NCBI RefSeq assembly: GCF_020085105.1
Contig: NC_058052.1
Coordinates: forward strand, 15,514,233-15,578,232
Direction of reading: 5' to 3'
Origin: Siniperca chuatsi
Taxonomy: Eukaryota > Chordata > Actinopteri > Centrarchiformes > Sinipercidae
Length of the DNA: 64,000 nt
This document shows positions 11,584 through 45,094 of this stretch, in pieces; positions within the stretch are counted from its first letter, which is position 1, and every line of letters begins with the position of its first letter. Under the pieces are notes generated by a model that saw only the letters and a list, made by a program, of their open reading frames with translations, did no database searches and was not told the origin of the DNA. The translations under genes and the position numbers were made by a program.

Positions 11584-13133
11584 CAGGGAGTGCAGAATTA
11601 TTAGGCAAATGAGTATTTTGACCACATCATCCTCGTTATGCATGTTGTCTTACTCCAAGCTGTATAGGCTGGAAAGCCTACTACCAATTAAGCATATTAG
11701 GTGATGTGCATCTCTGTAATGAGAAGGGGTGTGGTCTAATGACATCAACACCCTATATCAGGTGTGCATAATTATTAGGCAACTTCCTTTCCTTTGGCAA
11801 AATGGGTCAAAAGAAGGACTTGACAGGCTCAGAAAAGTCAAAAATAGTGAGATATATTGCAGAGGGATGCAGCAGTCTTAAAATAGCCAAGCTTCTGAAG
11901 CGTGATCATCGAACAATCAAGCGTTTCATTCAAAATAGTCAACAGGGTCGCAAGAAGCGTGTGGAAAAACCAAGGCGCGCAAAATAACTGCCCGTGAACT
12001 GAGAAAAGTCAAGCGTGCAGCTGCCAAGATGCCACTTGCCACCAGTTTGGCCATATTTCAGAGCTGCAACATCACTGGAGTGCCCAAAAGCACAAGGTGT
12101 GCAATACTCAGAGACATGGCCAAGGTAAGAAAGGCAGAAAGTCGACCACCACTGAACAAGACACACAAGCTGAAACGTCAAGACTGGGCCAAGAAATATC
12201 TCAAGACTGATTTTTCTAAGGTTTCATGGACTGATGAAATGAGAGTGAGTCTTGATGGGCCAGATGGATGGGCCCGTGGCTGGATTGGTAAAGGGCAGAG
12301 AGCTCCAGTCCGACTCAGACGCCAGCAAGGTGGAGGTGGAGTACTGGTTTGGGCTGGTATCATCAAAGATGAGCTTGTGGGGCCTTTTCGGGTTGAGGAT
12401 GGAGTCAAGCTCAACTCCCAGTCCTACTGCCAGTTTCTGGAAGACACCTTCTTCAAGCAGTGGTACAGGAAGAAGTCTGCATCCTTCAAGAAAAACATGA
12501 TTTTCATGCAGGACAATGCTCCATCACACGCGTCCAAGTACTCCACAGCGTGGCTGGCAAGAAAGGGTATGAAAGAAGAAAATCTAATGATATGGCCTCC
12601 TTGTTCACCTGATCTGAACCCCATTGAGAACCTGTGGTCCATCATCAAATGTGCGATTTACAAGGAGGGAAAACAGTACACCTCTCTGAACAGTGTCTGG
12701 GAGGCTGTGGTTGCTGCTGCACGCAATGTTGATGGTGAACAGATCAAAACACTGACAGAATCCATGGATGGCAGGCTTTTGAGTGTCCTTGCAAAGAAAG
12801 GTGGCTATATTGGTCACTGATTTGTTTTTGTTTGGTTTTGAATGTCAGAAATGTATATTTGTGAATGTTGAGATGTTATATTGGTTTCACTGGTAAAAAT
12901 AAATAATTGAAATGGGTATAAATTTGTTTTTTGTTAAGTTGCCTAATAATTATGCACAGTAATAGTCACCTGCACACACAGATATCCCCCTAAAATAGCT
13001 AAAACTAAAAACTACTTCCAAAAATATTCAGCTTTGATATTGAGTTTTTTGTGTTCATTGAGAACATGGTTGTTGTTCAATAATAAAATTAATCCTCAAG
13101 AATACAACTTGACTAATAATTCTGCACTCCCTG
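11584..13133 (+). mobile_element. Tc1/mariner-type DNA transposon, nearly complete, DD37E spacing
   Basis: The element is 1550 bp, flanked by TA on both sides (11582-11583 and 13134-13135), the Tc1/mariner target duplication. The outer terminal repeats start CAGGGAGTGCAGAATTATTAG and match at 21 of 22 bases. A second inverted pair, GTGCATAATTATTAGGCAAC, lies inside at 11764-11783 and 12938-12957 and is a perfect 20-base match. It shares the core AATTATTAGGCAA with the outer repeat, giving an IR/DR layout of two transposase-site-like repeats per end. A transposase gene lies between. Near-perfect ends and one frame break indicate a young copy. Confidence 0.93.
11802..12820 (+). pseudogene. Tc1-like transposase, one frameshift
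   Basis: This is a cut-and-paste DDE transposase. The N-terminal helix-turn-helix half reads from ATG 11802 and hits a stop at 11985-11987. The remainder continues without stops in another frame, from about 11981 to TGA 12820. A single-base shift around 11970-11984 therefore separates the two halves. Catalytic residues are present: D in SWTDEM (codon 12233), D in MQDNAPSH (codon 12512) and E in NPIENLW (codon 12626). The second D and the E are separated by 37 residues. Classical Tc1 has 34, so this fits the DD37E class rather than DD34E. With the frame break this copy probably makes no active enzyme. Confidence 0.9.
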
Positions 13134-15900
13134 TACATGCTTATCATGCTTTGTCACTGCAATGAACCATACTGTGCTAAGATTGTAACATATGTCTTAT
13201 TCAAAACACTAATCACTTAAATTTTGATAACAAATGAGTACTTTTTTACAACTTCTGGGATCAGCAGCGATAACTCAATATCGACAAATCTGATTGGCTT
13301 ACAATAAGTGTCATTTATGTAACAAGCAGCTTCATTGGAAGAAACATCACACAGCCAAAATGATGACTCAGGAGTTGCAGGTGGGCTTTTATGGTACTTG
13401 GGCTTAATAGGGACATTTACCCTACTTCACACCATTTATCAGGAATATTATCCGTGTGGTTCTAGAGAGAGATTACGGGTGTGACCAGACGAGGAATATT
13501 AATAATGTAGCATATTGTCGCGTTTGTCTAAGGAACAGGGAGGGCCCTGCTTCACTGCCTCTTGTAGATCATTTACCTTTGAAGCTTTTGTTTCCTGAGG
13601 TGTCTCTTTTATGTCTTTGAGCCGCGGGACTTTTCTGACCTCCTGTCGATGTAATTCTAGGTTTGTTTCCTCTCCCGCCACTCCCTTCACAAGCAAACAC
13701 ACTTTCATTCACGCTCTTTCCTTCTGCACGTTGTCTATTATACATATATATATAAATATATACACACTACATATATATATATTCTAAGAATGAGTTTTAA
13801 TTAACATTGCATCAGTGATTAGTCATTCAATAATCACTTTGTCTTTCATACAACAGTCATAGACACTGTCCAGATCTCAAGTCTAATCTGTTTTACCTCA
13901 TGAAACCCTTAACACACTGACACTAACACTAACACTTGTGTCTTGATTTATTTCATAGACCCTAACCCTAAAAGATTTCCCCCTACATTTTCATTTAAAC
14001 CCACTGGCCTTTTGTCAGTGCTTCAGTGACGTGCTGCAGCTGTGAAACTAGCTGCTACATTTGTTCCCACCAAGAATGTAGTTCGCATCAAAAAAACATA
14101 CTTAGCAGGAAACATATCTGCCTGTTTCCAGCAGCTTGTTTTGTCATTTCCTAGAGAACAATGAATATCTGTCACCCAGTGCTTTGGCTATGTGGCTGCT
14201 TTTGTCCGGGTGTCGTGCTCTGAATGCTTGACAAACAAACCTCATTTGTCCCCAGAGGAACAACATGCACACTCCTCACTCCTCAAACTCCTGCAGCTGT
14301 GTGAGTGTGTGTGAGTGAGGTTTTGCACTTGGATGTGCATGCGTATACATGCACATCCAAGTGATGTGTGAAATTAGACCCCACCGCAGAGAGCCGGGCA
14401 GGTAACCCCACTCCCAGGCTGAGGACAGAAGGCTTTTGTGGCCACTTCCCCACCTCTCCTCTTTAACCCCCCCCCATTCCTGGTACCAAAGAGTTGCTGC
14501 ACTCACAAGCCGGTCTGCTGACAATCAGGCCGTTTCAATGCGGGGTCGGAGTTTCCAGGGGTGGGGGCAGACGGGGTTAGTAAAAAGGGAGTTTGGTTTA
14601 GTAACTGATCACGTTGCCATTTTCGCCCCCTCCACTGATCCTCGCTTTTCATGTAAATCAGACCCCTGAAGTCTTTGGGTGCTGTTATGGAGCATGTGGA
14701 CATCTGGACAATCCTGCATATGATGGTGACATGATAAGACACAAATGCATAGCCAAACAAAATGATATATTATAAACCTGTGTTAGTATTTTTGTGCCAA
14801 AAAGGCTAATTTTAACCTCAGAATCCAAATGAATCGAAAGTAACTGAACCCTGACTCCTTTATCTTCACAGCAGCCCCAAAGCTCTGTCTCTGCTGAACT
14901 TTCTTTTACCTCAAAAACTACAAGATTTATTCTTTGGTCATTATTGTCTGGCTGTATTGTGCAGCATAGAATTGAATTTCCTGGGCAATGAATTGTGATA
15001 GAGATAAGTCATTCAGATGACAAATGACCCAGCTTCCCTCACACATCCTCTGGGGGTAAATAAACCTTTTCTCACTCTTTGCACATCTCAGAGGTTTGCC
15101 AGAAACCTTTCTGACCACCAAAGTCAAACAAACAAGTCAACCGCCCTCTTACTTGATGTTTGATATTTCAGGTAATTGATACTTGAGAGGCTCCATTGAG
15201 CAGCTCTACTTGTCTCCTCAGCAGCATGCACGGGCCCCTGCCCGAGTAGAGGAAGAGAGGGGGGCCCCTGTTCAGCCGGAGCTGCAGGAACCCGGCTTCT
15301 TCGGGAGCGCCGCAGCAAAGTGGTGTAGTTGTTGAGGAAACGATCCCCCTCTCAAAGGCCTTTCCCTGGGAATACTGGGTTACAGTGTGAGAAAGTTCCA
15401 CAGTTGTTTTTGACAGCGTGTCTCTGGGGCGTCTCCCGCCTCACCTCTGTGCCGCGTGGACCGCCATCCCAAGACCATTAGGACCAGCAGTGCATCGACA
15501 GTCCTTTGCTACAGTATTCTTCTCAAGTGCAGTGTAAGTATGAATGATAAGACACTTAACAGGGCTGCAAAATCAGGTGGCCCTTTAATGCAACTGTATA
15601 CCGCTTCACATCAATTTGAAGCAAGTTTCACATTTCACCAGTTAACAATAGCTACACAAAGCGCAGCATTCATCTGGGCTTAGCATCTACACTTTGGGGG
15701 AAAAGCAGATATTCCCTAATTACCACTGCATGCTGCCCTGAAGGAAAGTATGTCACTCAATAACATAATCATACAGTGGGAACCCAAGATTGCCAGTACC
15801 AGCTTGCTATTTGGAAAAACAAACATTTCCATTGTAAAATTGCATAGCTGGCTTTGACACGGTGCATGCAAACATGGGTTAAAACATTTACAGAGCAACA

Positions 15901-15932
<32 letters not shown>

Positions 15933-16801
15933 TAAACACAGGAAACATTTCCATTCAGGCCAGCTGGTACAATAACTACCAGTCAGTCGAAAGGCTGCAG
16001 GTGTGCACGGTCAGCAGGCCAAGAACTCAACCCAATTTAAACATCTGTAACAAATGTGTAACATCTGAATCCATGCTTGATTTGTATTTCTATTTTTCTT
16101 CCTTTGTCTTAGATTAACGTTCTGATCCGTTTAAAGGCCTCATCTAAGTTTAACCATGTACTTAGTATACTCCTTAGATCCTTACATCTTCTCTACAGTA
16201 GATCATTTTGCCTGCTAACACCTACATGTACAGTATGTCAGTATCACAATGTGCCCAAAGTGATGAGATGAGAACTTTTTACAACTTTTTTAAGGATAAG
16301 TCTGGCGATATTTAGTATTTTTCTTATTTTCAACAAATCCCACTAAACCAACAATGAACTGATCCCACTAACAAGTATTCCCTTTGTAGCCAAATCCTAA
16401 TATATCTTATTCCTCTGTGCCATAGACCTCCATTGTTGTCCAAAAACACATCAATTAGTCACACTGTTGCACTGGGCGACATATTCCTTCATCACGATGA
16501 ACACGTTGTTTTCAGAAGTTATAAATTGGCAAAACAAACAATGAATGCTTAAAGGTTTTTATTCAGGTATTGATGTACTTCATTCTGACTCGTTTGCACA
16601 GGAGACAGATGTTTTTGCTGAGGTCAACAACAGGCCAAACTTCCACTGCTATAGCAGTATATTCATTAAACCTGCAATAACTGATTTCTTGGCCATTTGG
16701 GGGCAGCAGAAACATGCTGTGACAACATTAGCATTAATTTGGAGACATGTTTCTGGCCACCTGATAAAGGCCAATATTCACTCTCCTTTTAGCGCTTTTG
16801 T
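13134..16801. other. Intergenic DNA, no gene seen
   Basis: There is no coding exon with supporting splice sites. Short features are an AT dinucleotide-rich patch at 13740-13785 and a GT repeat at 15902-15931. ORFs here are under 90 codons and unlike known proteins. Confidence 0.5.
15902..15931. repeat. (TG)n microsatellite
   Basis: Fifteen TG units, pure. Confidence 0.95.
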
Positions 16802-17460
16802 TATGGAGACAGGACAGTGACACTTGAATTTGGCATCGAAAAGAAAATTTTGGCATTGAAACATTTGTACTGGAAAAAAGTTGTATTGGCACTGAAAAAA
16901 AAATTCACTGAAAAAACACAGACATTAAAAAATATTTTATTTTATTTGGATATTTTTTTACATTCTAATGTGTTTTTCAATGACAATGTTCAGATTTTTT
17001 CTTCATGTCACTTGTTTTTCAGTTTCAACTTTCTGTCTCCGTTTTGGCGTGGAGAGGAAGGGTTAGGGCTTCCACGAGTTCACCGGGAACTCTCAAACAA
17101 GTAAGTCTGTTTCTCTCTGTTGTTGTTTGTTCACATAGAGCCTAAAGTTAGCTAGCTGTCACTATTAGCTAACGTTAGCGCTTGTTCCAGCTCGGTTCTA
17201 TGTGAGAAGACAACTGACAGCGTAAAAAAACCCTGTCACTGAAAAAGAAGTGACATGAAGAAAAAATTTTAACATTGTCTTTGAAAAATGCATCAGAATG
17301 CAAAAAATATCAAAATAAAATAAAAAAATTTTTTTAATGTCTGTGTTTGATTTTTCAGTGAAACTTTTTTCCAGAACAAATGTTTCAATGCCAGTGTTTC
17401 CTTTTTCAGTTCCATTTTTTTTTCAATGCCAAATTCAAGTGTCACTGTCCTGGCTCCATA
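16802..17460. mobile_element. Palindromic MITE-like element with about 222 bp arms
   Basis: The left arm (16802 to about 17023) and right arm (about 17234 to 17460) are inverted copies. Both outer ends read TATGGAG inward. Both arms contain GTGACACTTGAATTTGGCAT, GACATTAAAAAA and a CTTCATGTCACTT block in mirror order. A unique 210 bp spacer lies between. It is flanked by a polypyrimidine acceptor-like TTTTTCAG and contains a strong donor-like GTAAGT, and it includes GTTAGCTAACGTTAGC-type sequence common near fish promoters. No transposase is encoded. The long TIRs and central spacer suggest a non-autonomous DNA element. Confidence 0.75.
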
Positions 17461-20339
17461 TACTGTATTTTTGGTCTCCACCAACTCCTGAGTGAAATAT
17501 CTGGCACTATAAAGATCGAACAGCATGTCGTAAGTATTGCAAGCAAGGTGACAGTTGCTGTCTTTGACAAACCTCCTCTCTGCCTCCACCTCGCCTTCCT
17601 GAACTTCTTCCTCTCTCAAAGCTCTAAAACAGACAGGAAGTCACCATGAGGCATTTCCTGCATGCTTTACATCACCTTGAAGCAGGGGTCATTGGGAACA
17701 GTGGAAGCATGCTCTTCCTAACAACAGTGTCCTCTGTGTGTTCTTGCATATCTCTGTGATATACATTATAAGAGTATGTGTTACTTCATGTATCCTTCTC
17801 TGGCCCAATAACAGTAGGGTTTTTTTTTGTCCTCTACTGGCGGTGCGCTCCACTAATGAAGCTCATATGCTGCACACGTCTTTGATGTCACATTACCATG
17901 GAGGCTTTCAGGCTCTGCTTCTTCAGTTCAAAGCGCCGGTCATTTAGATCCTGGTTTAATATAGTTAGTGGCTGTCTGGATGTTAATTTGGTGACAGGTG
18001 ACACATCACAGGCTGGAATAAGCCTTGATGTTGGTGAAGTCTGCCAATCAGCTGATGGTGTCTGATTTAAGCTGCATTTAGAGAATATGTCTAAATCCAA
18101 GAACCTGGTGTACATAGACTTAGCGCAAAAAAAAAAATCTCAACAACAAAATATCTTGTACTGATAATCCTCAAAATCTGTATCAGTCACAATGGAGAAG
18201 TTGTCAATAAAGTGAAGCAGTTAAGTTATTGATTGAATTTTTTTAAAAGTGAGAATACTGCAATGTGATGAAATTGAAAGTCCATTTTTGGCCTGGAAAC
18301 AATAGTTGATAAAACACCACAAGGTCCATTTAGTAGTTGTTCAGCAGCTTTTGATCGTCTTCCTCTGCAATGTGGACTACACAAGGGGGGCTTCAACAAA
18401 ATATCAAGAAGTTTCCGTGTTTATTCTACTCACAAAATCCTTAAAACATAGATAATATAATTCTTACAAAATTATTGCATTTGCTGTGAGTTTATTTTTA
18501 TATCACATTTTTTTGATTAATTGACCAATTGTTGAAATCTATGAAATATCATAAAATAGTGAAAAATGTCCATCACAATTTCCCAGAGTCCAAGGTTTCG
18601 TCTTCAAATTGCTTTTCTCCGACCAACAGTTCAAAATCTAAGAAAGTAAAATTTACAATCATATAAAAGAGAGAAAAGCTGCAAATCCTCAAATTTGAGA
18701 GCCTAAAACCAGTAAACGTTCTCTAGGGATGGCAATGTCGGTCTGTTGGTCCATGACTATCTCAACAACTATTGGATAGATGGCCAATTAAATTTTGTAC
18801 AGGCATTCATGGTCCCCACACAATGAATCCTAATTCTTTGGTGATCCCTTAACTTTTTATATAGCGCCACCATCAGGTCACCAACAAATGACATTCCCAT
18901 CAGCCACAGCTGTACTTTATGTTTAGCAGCAACTGTTACTCTAAGATAGTGAGTAAACATAACCTGCTAAGAAGGTGTATTTTTCAAATTTAAGTGTAAG
19001 GACAACCTCTCCTTTTTCTTTTTTAAGCATTATGCTAAAATCAGCATGTTAGCATCGTCACTGTGAGCATGTTAGAATGCTGACATTAGCATTTAGCTCA
19101 AAGCACCACTGTGCTCATTTTAATTGGCACTCAATTAATAGATGAATTAACTTATTGTTTTAGCACCACTTACGTAAAAAAAATAATCTACATAAAAATC
19201 TAAGAACAATTGTTTCATCCAGAAGAATAAACCGACCCTCTATCTATGTATAATTTTGTCTGTTCACCCATCACTTTAAGCCGTGAGAAATCTATCACAA
19301 GGGAAAACAGAAAGCGTGAGAGTCTGTTGCACCTGTGAACTCAGCTCTGTGTACATGGATAGTGCACAAACACTATGCAAACTGTGGAAGAAAGAGGAGA
19401 CTAAACCGACCGACCCTCATGCACTCTCACATAACCTCAAAGTGCAGCTGTAGACATCTCTCACATGGCTGTGATCTTCAGCATGTCCACAGGGTCTTTT
19501 GTATGTGTGTGGTTCATAAGGATGTGGGTGTAAACCATCACTCACCACCGTAACATACTACACAGTGCTCAAAGTAACTCTAAATCCCTCTCTTTTCTCT
19601 TTGTTAAAATGTCTTCTAAAACGCTAAAAGTATATAAAAGCAGTCCTCCTCCTCTGAGAACTAAGTGCTTTGCTGGATTCCCTCTCGGTACTTGACTTAT
19701 TAAAACAACATGAGTCAGTTATAATCCAGACTTAAGTAATCATGTTTTATGGCAAAACCACTATCATTATGTTTGTCTGGCTGCCTACTGACTCTGTGAA
19801 GTGAGTCGCTCCTGCAGGTTTCACTTAAGATGCGCATTGATTTGTGCTCCGAAGCACTCAAGTGTGCATACATTACTGTCTTAAATGTCAGTACACACAG
19901 CCGAGACTGAACACAAACCAGCCAGGTCTTCCTTTGATCTCGGCTGCGATGGCAGAGTGCTGAAATAATGAAATTGTAATAACAGAGTACCAGGACTGAT
20001 GCCGGGACATGTTCACTCAGGCATAAAGATAAAAAAAAAAAACCTCTGACATGCATTAAAAAAAGATCTTAACAAGCAAGATGGATGAAGGAATTACACT
20101 TTTGATCCAAGAAAATATATTTATGTCAACTTCCTTGGCTGAGTTTCACCTGTATGTTTTTAAGAGTCCATCCTCAGCTTCTTAGTAATAGTTCCACATT
20201 TTAAGACTTAAGAGTGGTATTGATCTTTTCATCTAACTCAGCAACAAAGCGTTATCCCAAAATGTTGGGTTTTTTTCTTTAATGTTTGTTATTCCTTACA
20301 AAACTGGAGTAAATATGACCTCATGTGTCCAGTAAATAA
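17461..20339. other. Intergenic DNA with one dispersed repeat
   Basis: No gene was recognised. A dispersed repeat at about 18725-19115 is listed separately. The rest is AT-rich single-copy-looking sequence. Confidence 0.45.
18725..19115 (+). repeat. Dispersed fish interspersed repeat fragment
   Basis: The stretch contains CTCAACAACTATTGGATAGA, CAGGCATTCATGGTCCCC, GCGCCACCATCAGGTC, and a tail of AGCATGTTAGCAT-type repeats ending TTTAGCTCAAAGCACC. From memory this is a very common acanthomorph repeat. No ORF is present, and superfamily and exact ends are not determined. Confidence 0.55.
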
Positions 20340-21060
20340 AAGGCTACAGTAAGCCACAAGTTAGCTTAGCTTAGCATAACACTGGAAACAGCTAGCCTGG
20401 CTAGCACATAACTCCCCGTTAAACCCCAAAATGTTGTCTCTGCTTTTTAGTACAAACAAGACATAACGTGTTAATTAGTGAGATTTAATAATGGCTGTAA
20501 AAAGAGAGCTGGATGCGGCGCTGCCACTCAGCCTTGTCGCCAATTTGTCCCAGTGGCCACACACGGTACTGTAACTAAAAATCCCCTGTGGCCCAAAAAG
20601 CATTTTCCTCATAGGCCACCATTATAAATGAGGTGTCTGTAAAACTTCCGACAGAACACCAACTGCAAAGAAGGTCAATTATTACCATGAATGATAACCA
20701 TGGAGGTTTTTTCTTTGTAAAACTTTCCAAAAGCTTAGAAAAGCAACTTAAAAATGTGCGATGTCATCTGAAGGTAAAGTCTATGGGCCGAGCAGGAGAA
20801 ACACTTATGTGCACGTGCAGTGGGCCACACAACGCGGAAGTAAACGCAAAAGCTAGGAAGATTTTTGGCATATGAGCTTGGCAAGCAATTTTCATTCAGT
20901 CAAGCGGATGGAACCTAGCTGTTTCCCCTTGTTTCCAGTCTTTGTGCTAAGCTGTAGCTGTGTATTTACCAGACATGAGAGTGTTATCAGTCTTCTCTAT
21001 CTAACTATCTGCAAGACAGCACATAAGTGTGTTTCCTAAAATGTCAGTCTATTCCATTAA
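20340..21060. repeat. Long-TIR palindromic MITE, copy 1 (internally altered)
   Basis: The left part holds TTAGCTTAGCTTAGCATAAC and AACAGCTAGCCTGGCTAGCA. The right part holds GCTGTTTCCCCTTGTTTCCAG, then ACATGAGAGTGTTATCAGTC and CCTAAAATGTCAGTCTATTCC. These match the inner and terminal parts of the copies at 22471, 28180 and 40985. About 390 bp of unrelated sequence (near 20490-20880) fills the centre. Confidence 0.65.
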
Positions 21061-22084
21061 ATATCCTCGGGGGTGGTGGGGTTAAGGAAGCAGTTGCTGA
21101 CAAATAGCATGTCCAGCTAAATACACAATATAACTCAATCATAGCTGTGTAGCCTCATTTCTCTTAAAGGTCTAAATCCTCATATCCTTTCTGGAAAAGC
21201 ATTTTGACAGGTTACTGAACAAATGGCCTGCACCTGACCCTCTAACGACCTCTGACCTCCACCATATGAGTCAGAACTGACCCTTTCTGTTTCCTCTCTG
21301 TTACGACTCAGATTTAAATTCCTTAGTGCCATCCTAACCCTAGCAAAGAGATGATACACCCTCTAAAACACATGTCAGACTTATAAAAGTTAAGGTTTTA
21401 TTGATGCAGAAGTCATACTCTATACATACTGGCTTGTGCAGTAATTCTGCTGAGGTTTAGGGATGATTTGGGTCATATTTATTCTTGGCACGGAGGTAAA
21501 GGGGAAGCCTGTCCCGAGAGCCAAGATCTTATAGCAGGACCAGATGTTTTAGTTTGTACGTAGAGACTCAAACTTTAGGTTCAGGATTGTGGTTCAATGA
21601 AATTATCATATTCAAAATATACACTGTGATCACGTCAAGGTCGTTGGCCCTTCAGAGTCACCTGATACCACTTCGAAATTGCTTCATGCACAGCAAGAGG
21701 GAGAGATACGTATGCTAATTTAAAAATCAGGGGCCGGAGTGCAGGATTTCATGTAATTATGGTAACTTGGTGAACTTTGCTTCTTGATAATCAGTCTCTA
21801 AAGCAGACTAAACATTTGGAAGAAAGAGCCCTCAGATTTTAAATGCAGGTCAGGCCAGCGGGTCGAGTCCCATTGTCCATGCTCAGATAAAACAATGTGT
21901 GTGCCAATTTTTTTATCCGGAGGAACTTGTAAGAAACAATGAGAGCATTTCTGCAAACTTCAACGCAATGCAAACAGTGCTAAAAATGTTTTGGTGTGTT
22001 TGTACATGTGTGTAAAACCACACATGCGTTGTGGTTAACCCTTTAACAAACAGGTTCCCGTTTTATTTCCTGTACCCTATATCT
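21061..22084. other. Intergenic DNA, no gene seen
   Basis: No coding exon, RNA gene or clear repeat was recognised. Confidence 0.4.
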
Positions 22085-22260
22085 CTTGTTCTTGTGTGCT
22101 AGGGATTTAAGGCACAGACTATGTAATCGTAATGTCCCCTGTTTGAGTCTGCCTCAGGACTTTTGTTGCATTCCCCATCTCTCTCCCCTCATTTCCTGTC
22201 TGTCTCTAGCTCTCTACTGTCTACTCTTTAATAAAAGCATAAAATGCTCCAAAAAAAGTA
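22085..22260 (+). repeat. tRNA-type SINE-like element
   Basis: The head reads GGGATTTAAGGCACAGACTA followed by a weak B-box-like TGTTTGAGTC. The body is pyrimidine-rich (CCCCATCTCTCTCCCCTCAT, TGTCTGTCTCTAGCTCTC). It ends in AATAAAAGCATAAAATGCTCC and an A-rich tail. This order matches fish SINEs with the GTTCGAxTCC tRNA-derived head and a CTCTCTCCCC body, recalled from memory. There is no coding capacity. Confidence 0.65.
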
Positions 22261-22470
22261 CCATCTCTTGTTCATGTCTGAAGCAGTCTCTCTGCCAGCA
22301 TCTGTGTGAAGGCTTGTGAACTCGAGCAGCTATGTTACAGCTACTAGCCAGGATAAATTAGCTTAGAGCCAAAGGTCTTCTTCCAACCACGGTTCAGAGC
22401 TGCAGTTCTGGGAAAGTGAGAGTACAAAAGCCACTCAAAACTAATAAATAATGAATGGAAAACAACAATT

Positions 22471-22735
22471 ATTAAGGAATAGTTCGACATTTTGGGAAAT
22501 ACGCTTAATCACTTTCTTGGCGGCAGTAAAATGAGAAGATTGATACCGCTCTCATATTTGTGCGTTAAATATAAAGCTAGAGCCAGCAGCTGATTAGCTT
22601 AGCACAAAGACTGAAAACAGGGGGAAACTGCTAGCCTGGCTAGCACATGACCCCTCGTAAAACCCCAACATGTTATATCTCTTTTTGTTTATTCCAACCA
22701 GAAGTGTAAAAATGACGTGTTGTGGTTGAACCTAC
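22471..22735 (+). repeat. Long-TIR palindromic MITE, copy 2 (left half)
   Basis: It begins TATTAAGGAATAGTTCGACA and continues through TTTTGGGAAATACGCTTAAT, ATGAGAAGATTGATACCGCT and GCTAGCCTGGCTAGCACATG. It then stops before the mirror half. It is the same family as 20340, 28180 and 40985. Confidence 0.8.
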
Positions 22736-23989
22736 TGCATATGATGTTTACAATGAGTAATGTATCTAAACTGGAAAAAAATGGAAATATTTTTGATGTC
22801 TTGTGTATCATTTTATACACATTTCCCCAAAATTTGTCCCGACAGATTTAGTTTGGAAACTTTGGGATCTCCTCTAGAACTGAAATAAAGTTCTGTGAGT
22901 TTGAACAAAGTTTGGCTGCACATGAGTCTGTAATGACTGTGAAAGTTGGTCTGAACTGGCACTGTTTAAAATTATTATCAAAAGCTTTAAAAATCATAAG
23001 CCACAAAGAATCCCCTCAACTCATTTCTTATTAAAAGGCTCGGCTCTTCAATCCCACACAGAATCTTTGCAAGTTTTCTCTTTTGCCCTCCAACTTCACT
23101 CGACTCTGCTTCCCCAGGACAGGCTGCACATAATTCATCCTGTGTAGGCTGAGGTGATGTATTCTTTTCATGTACAGAGGAAGCGCAATATCCTGTTCCC
23201 GCACGGGCTCTAATACCACACTGAGGCAAAATGGCCCCCGGCCTCTCAGGGGCCTTAGTGCTCCTGAAACTAAAGCCACAGGCTCTCTGAGACTGTAATA
23301 TATGAGGTGTCTGTGTGTCGGTGCTTCTGACCCTGCCTGTTACAGTGTCAGGAAAATCAGGGGTCCCTCTTTTGAGAGCACAGGGGGGAATGGTTCTCAT
23401 TTTAGTGGCAAATAAGTTCCCAGAGGCTCATGCGCTTTTATTTTCTCTTGTTAAGTCATTGTTGTGAAATGCAATATTTCAAGTTTCTGTTATCCAAAGG
23501 GATACATTTTTCTCACGAGATCCTACACAAAATAACTGGCTCTGGCTCTTGGTGTTAAATTATTTATGTGTGGCAGCAACTTGCCATTAGGAGATAAACA
23601 AATATATGAATTGATTCTAAATCTCTCAACAAAAGCTACTTTCAAGCTTTGTTGGCACCTCACTCAACTAGGGTCCCCTTTGATGGAAGTATTACGAGCC
23701 CTCCATGTTGCTGGTCCTAATTTAGACCTTTCCTTAGTTATGGACAAGATTTGTGCTTGTGTTGTAACTTGCAGGCTACTTTGCTGGATATATATTATCC
23801 CAATAAGTGAATTTTATTAAATATTTTTAGAAACATCACTTTATATTATTATTATATTTTTTTATGGCAAATGATGATGCAAATGGCTTTTAAAAAATCT
23901 AATAAAATTGTGAAGCGTGCTTTGTTTTATGTTTTATGTATTGTTGTCTTTGTTTTAAAACATCTTGTGTATGCTTATGAAGTGTGCTC
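22736..23989. other. Intergenic DNA, no gene seen
   Basis: The ORFs at 22987-23400 (minus) and 23566-23820 (plus) resemble no known protein and have no splice support. Sequence just upstream of 23990 may be the worn 3' UTR of the LINE tail described next. Confidence 0.4.
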
Positions 23990-24185
23990 TTCTATATGTA
24001 CAGTATTGTTGTTCCTGGTTTAATGTATTTTATGTCTTTATGTCTTTTGTAGATGCCATTACACCTGCCCAGGGACTGCAGTTGAAAATTAGCCAGATTG
24101 GCTAAACTGGCACATTTGCAGAAATGTTTATTAATATGCACTGTCCCTGTAACTTTAAACTGTATAAATTAAATAAACATAACAT
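23990..24185 (+). mobile_element. LINE 3' tail fragment (L2/Rex-like)
   Basis: The segment GCCCAGGGACTGCAGTTGAA, GGCACATTTGCAGAAATGTT and GCACTGTCCCTGTAA, ending in AATTAAATAAACATAACATA, resembles the conserved 3' end of fish L2-type LINEs (recalled, not searched). No reverse transcriptase lies directly upstream, so this would be a 5'-truncated copy. Confidence 0.5.
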
Positions 24186-24288
24186 AAAAACAAAATAAGG
24201 GTACGCCTATACAAAATCAAAGTATGCTTTACTTGTGTGTCATGAATGAAACAGCACCTGTCCCGGAAGGTTCCTGCAGAAGAGATCG

Positions 24289-24289
<1 letters not shown>

Positions 24290-24324
<35 letters not shown>
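24290..24324. repeat. (CA)n microsatellite in the stox1 upstream region
   Basis: About 17 CA units ending some 290 bases upstream of the stox1 start codon. Confidence 0.95.

Positions 24325-45094
<20,770 letters not shown>

Noticed and set aside
16817-17619. ORFs of about 90-108 codons on both strands
   Set aside because: They are low-complexity translations of the palindromic element arms.
23566-23820. 84-codon ORF upstream of the LINE tail
   Set aside because: It shows no reverse transcriptase motif, although it may be worn LINE 3' sequence.
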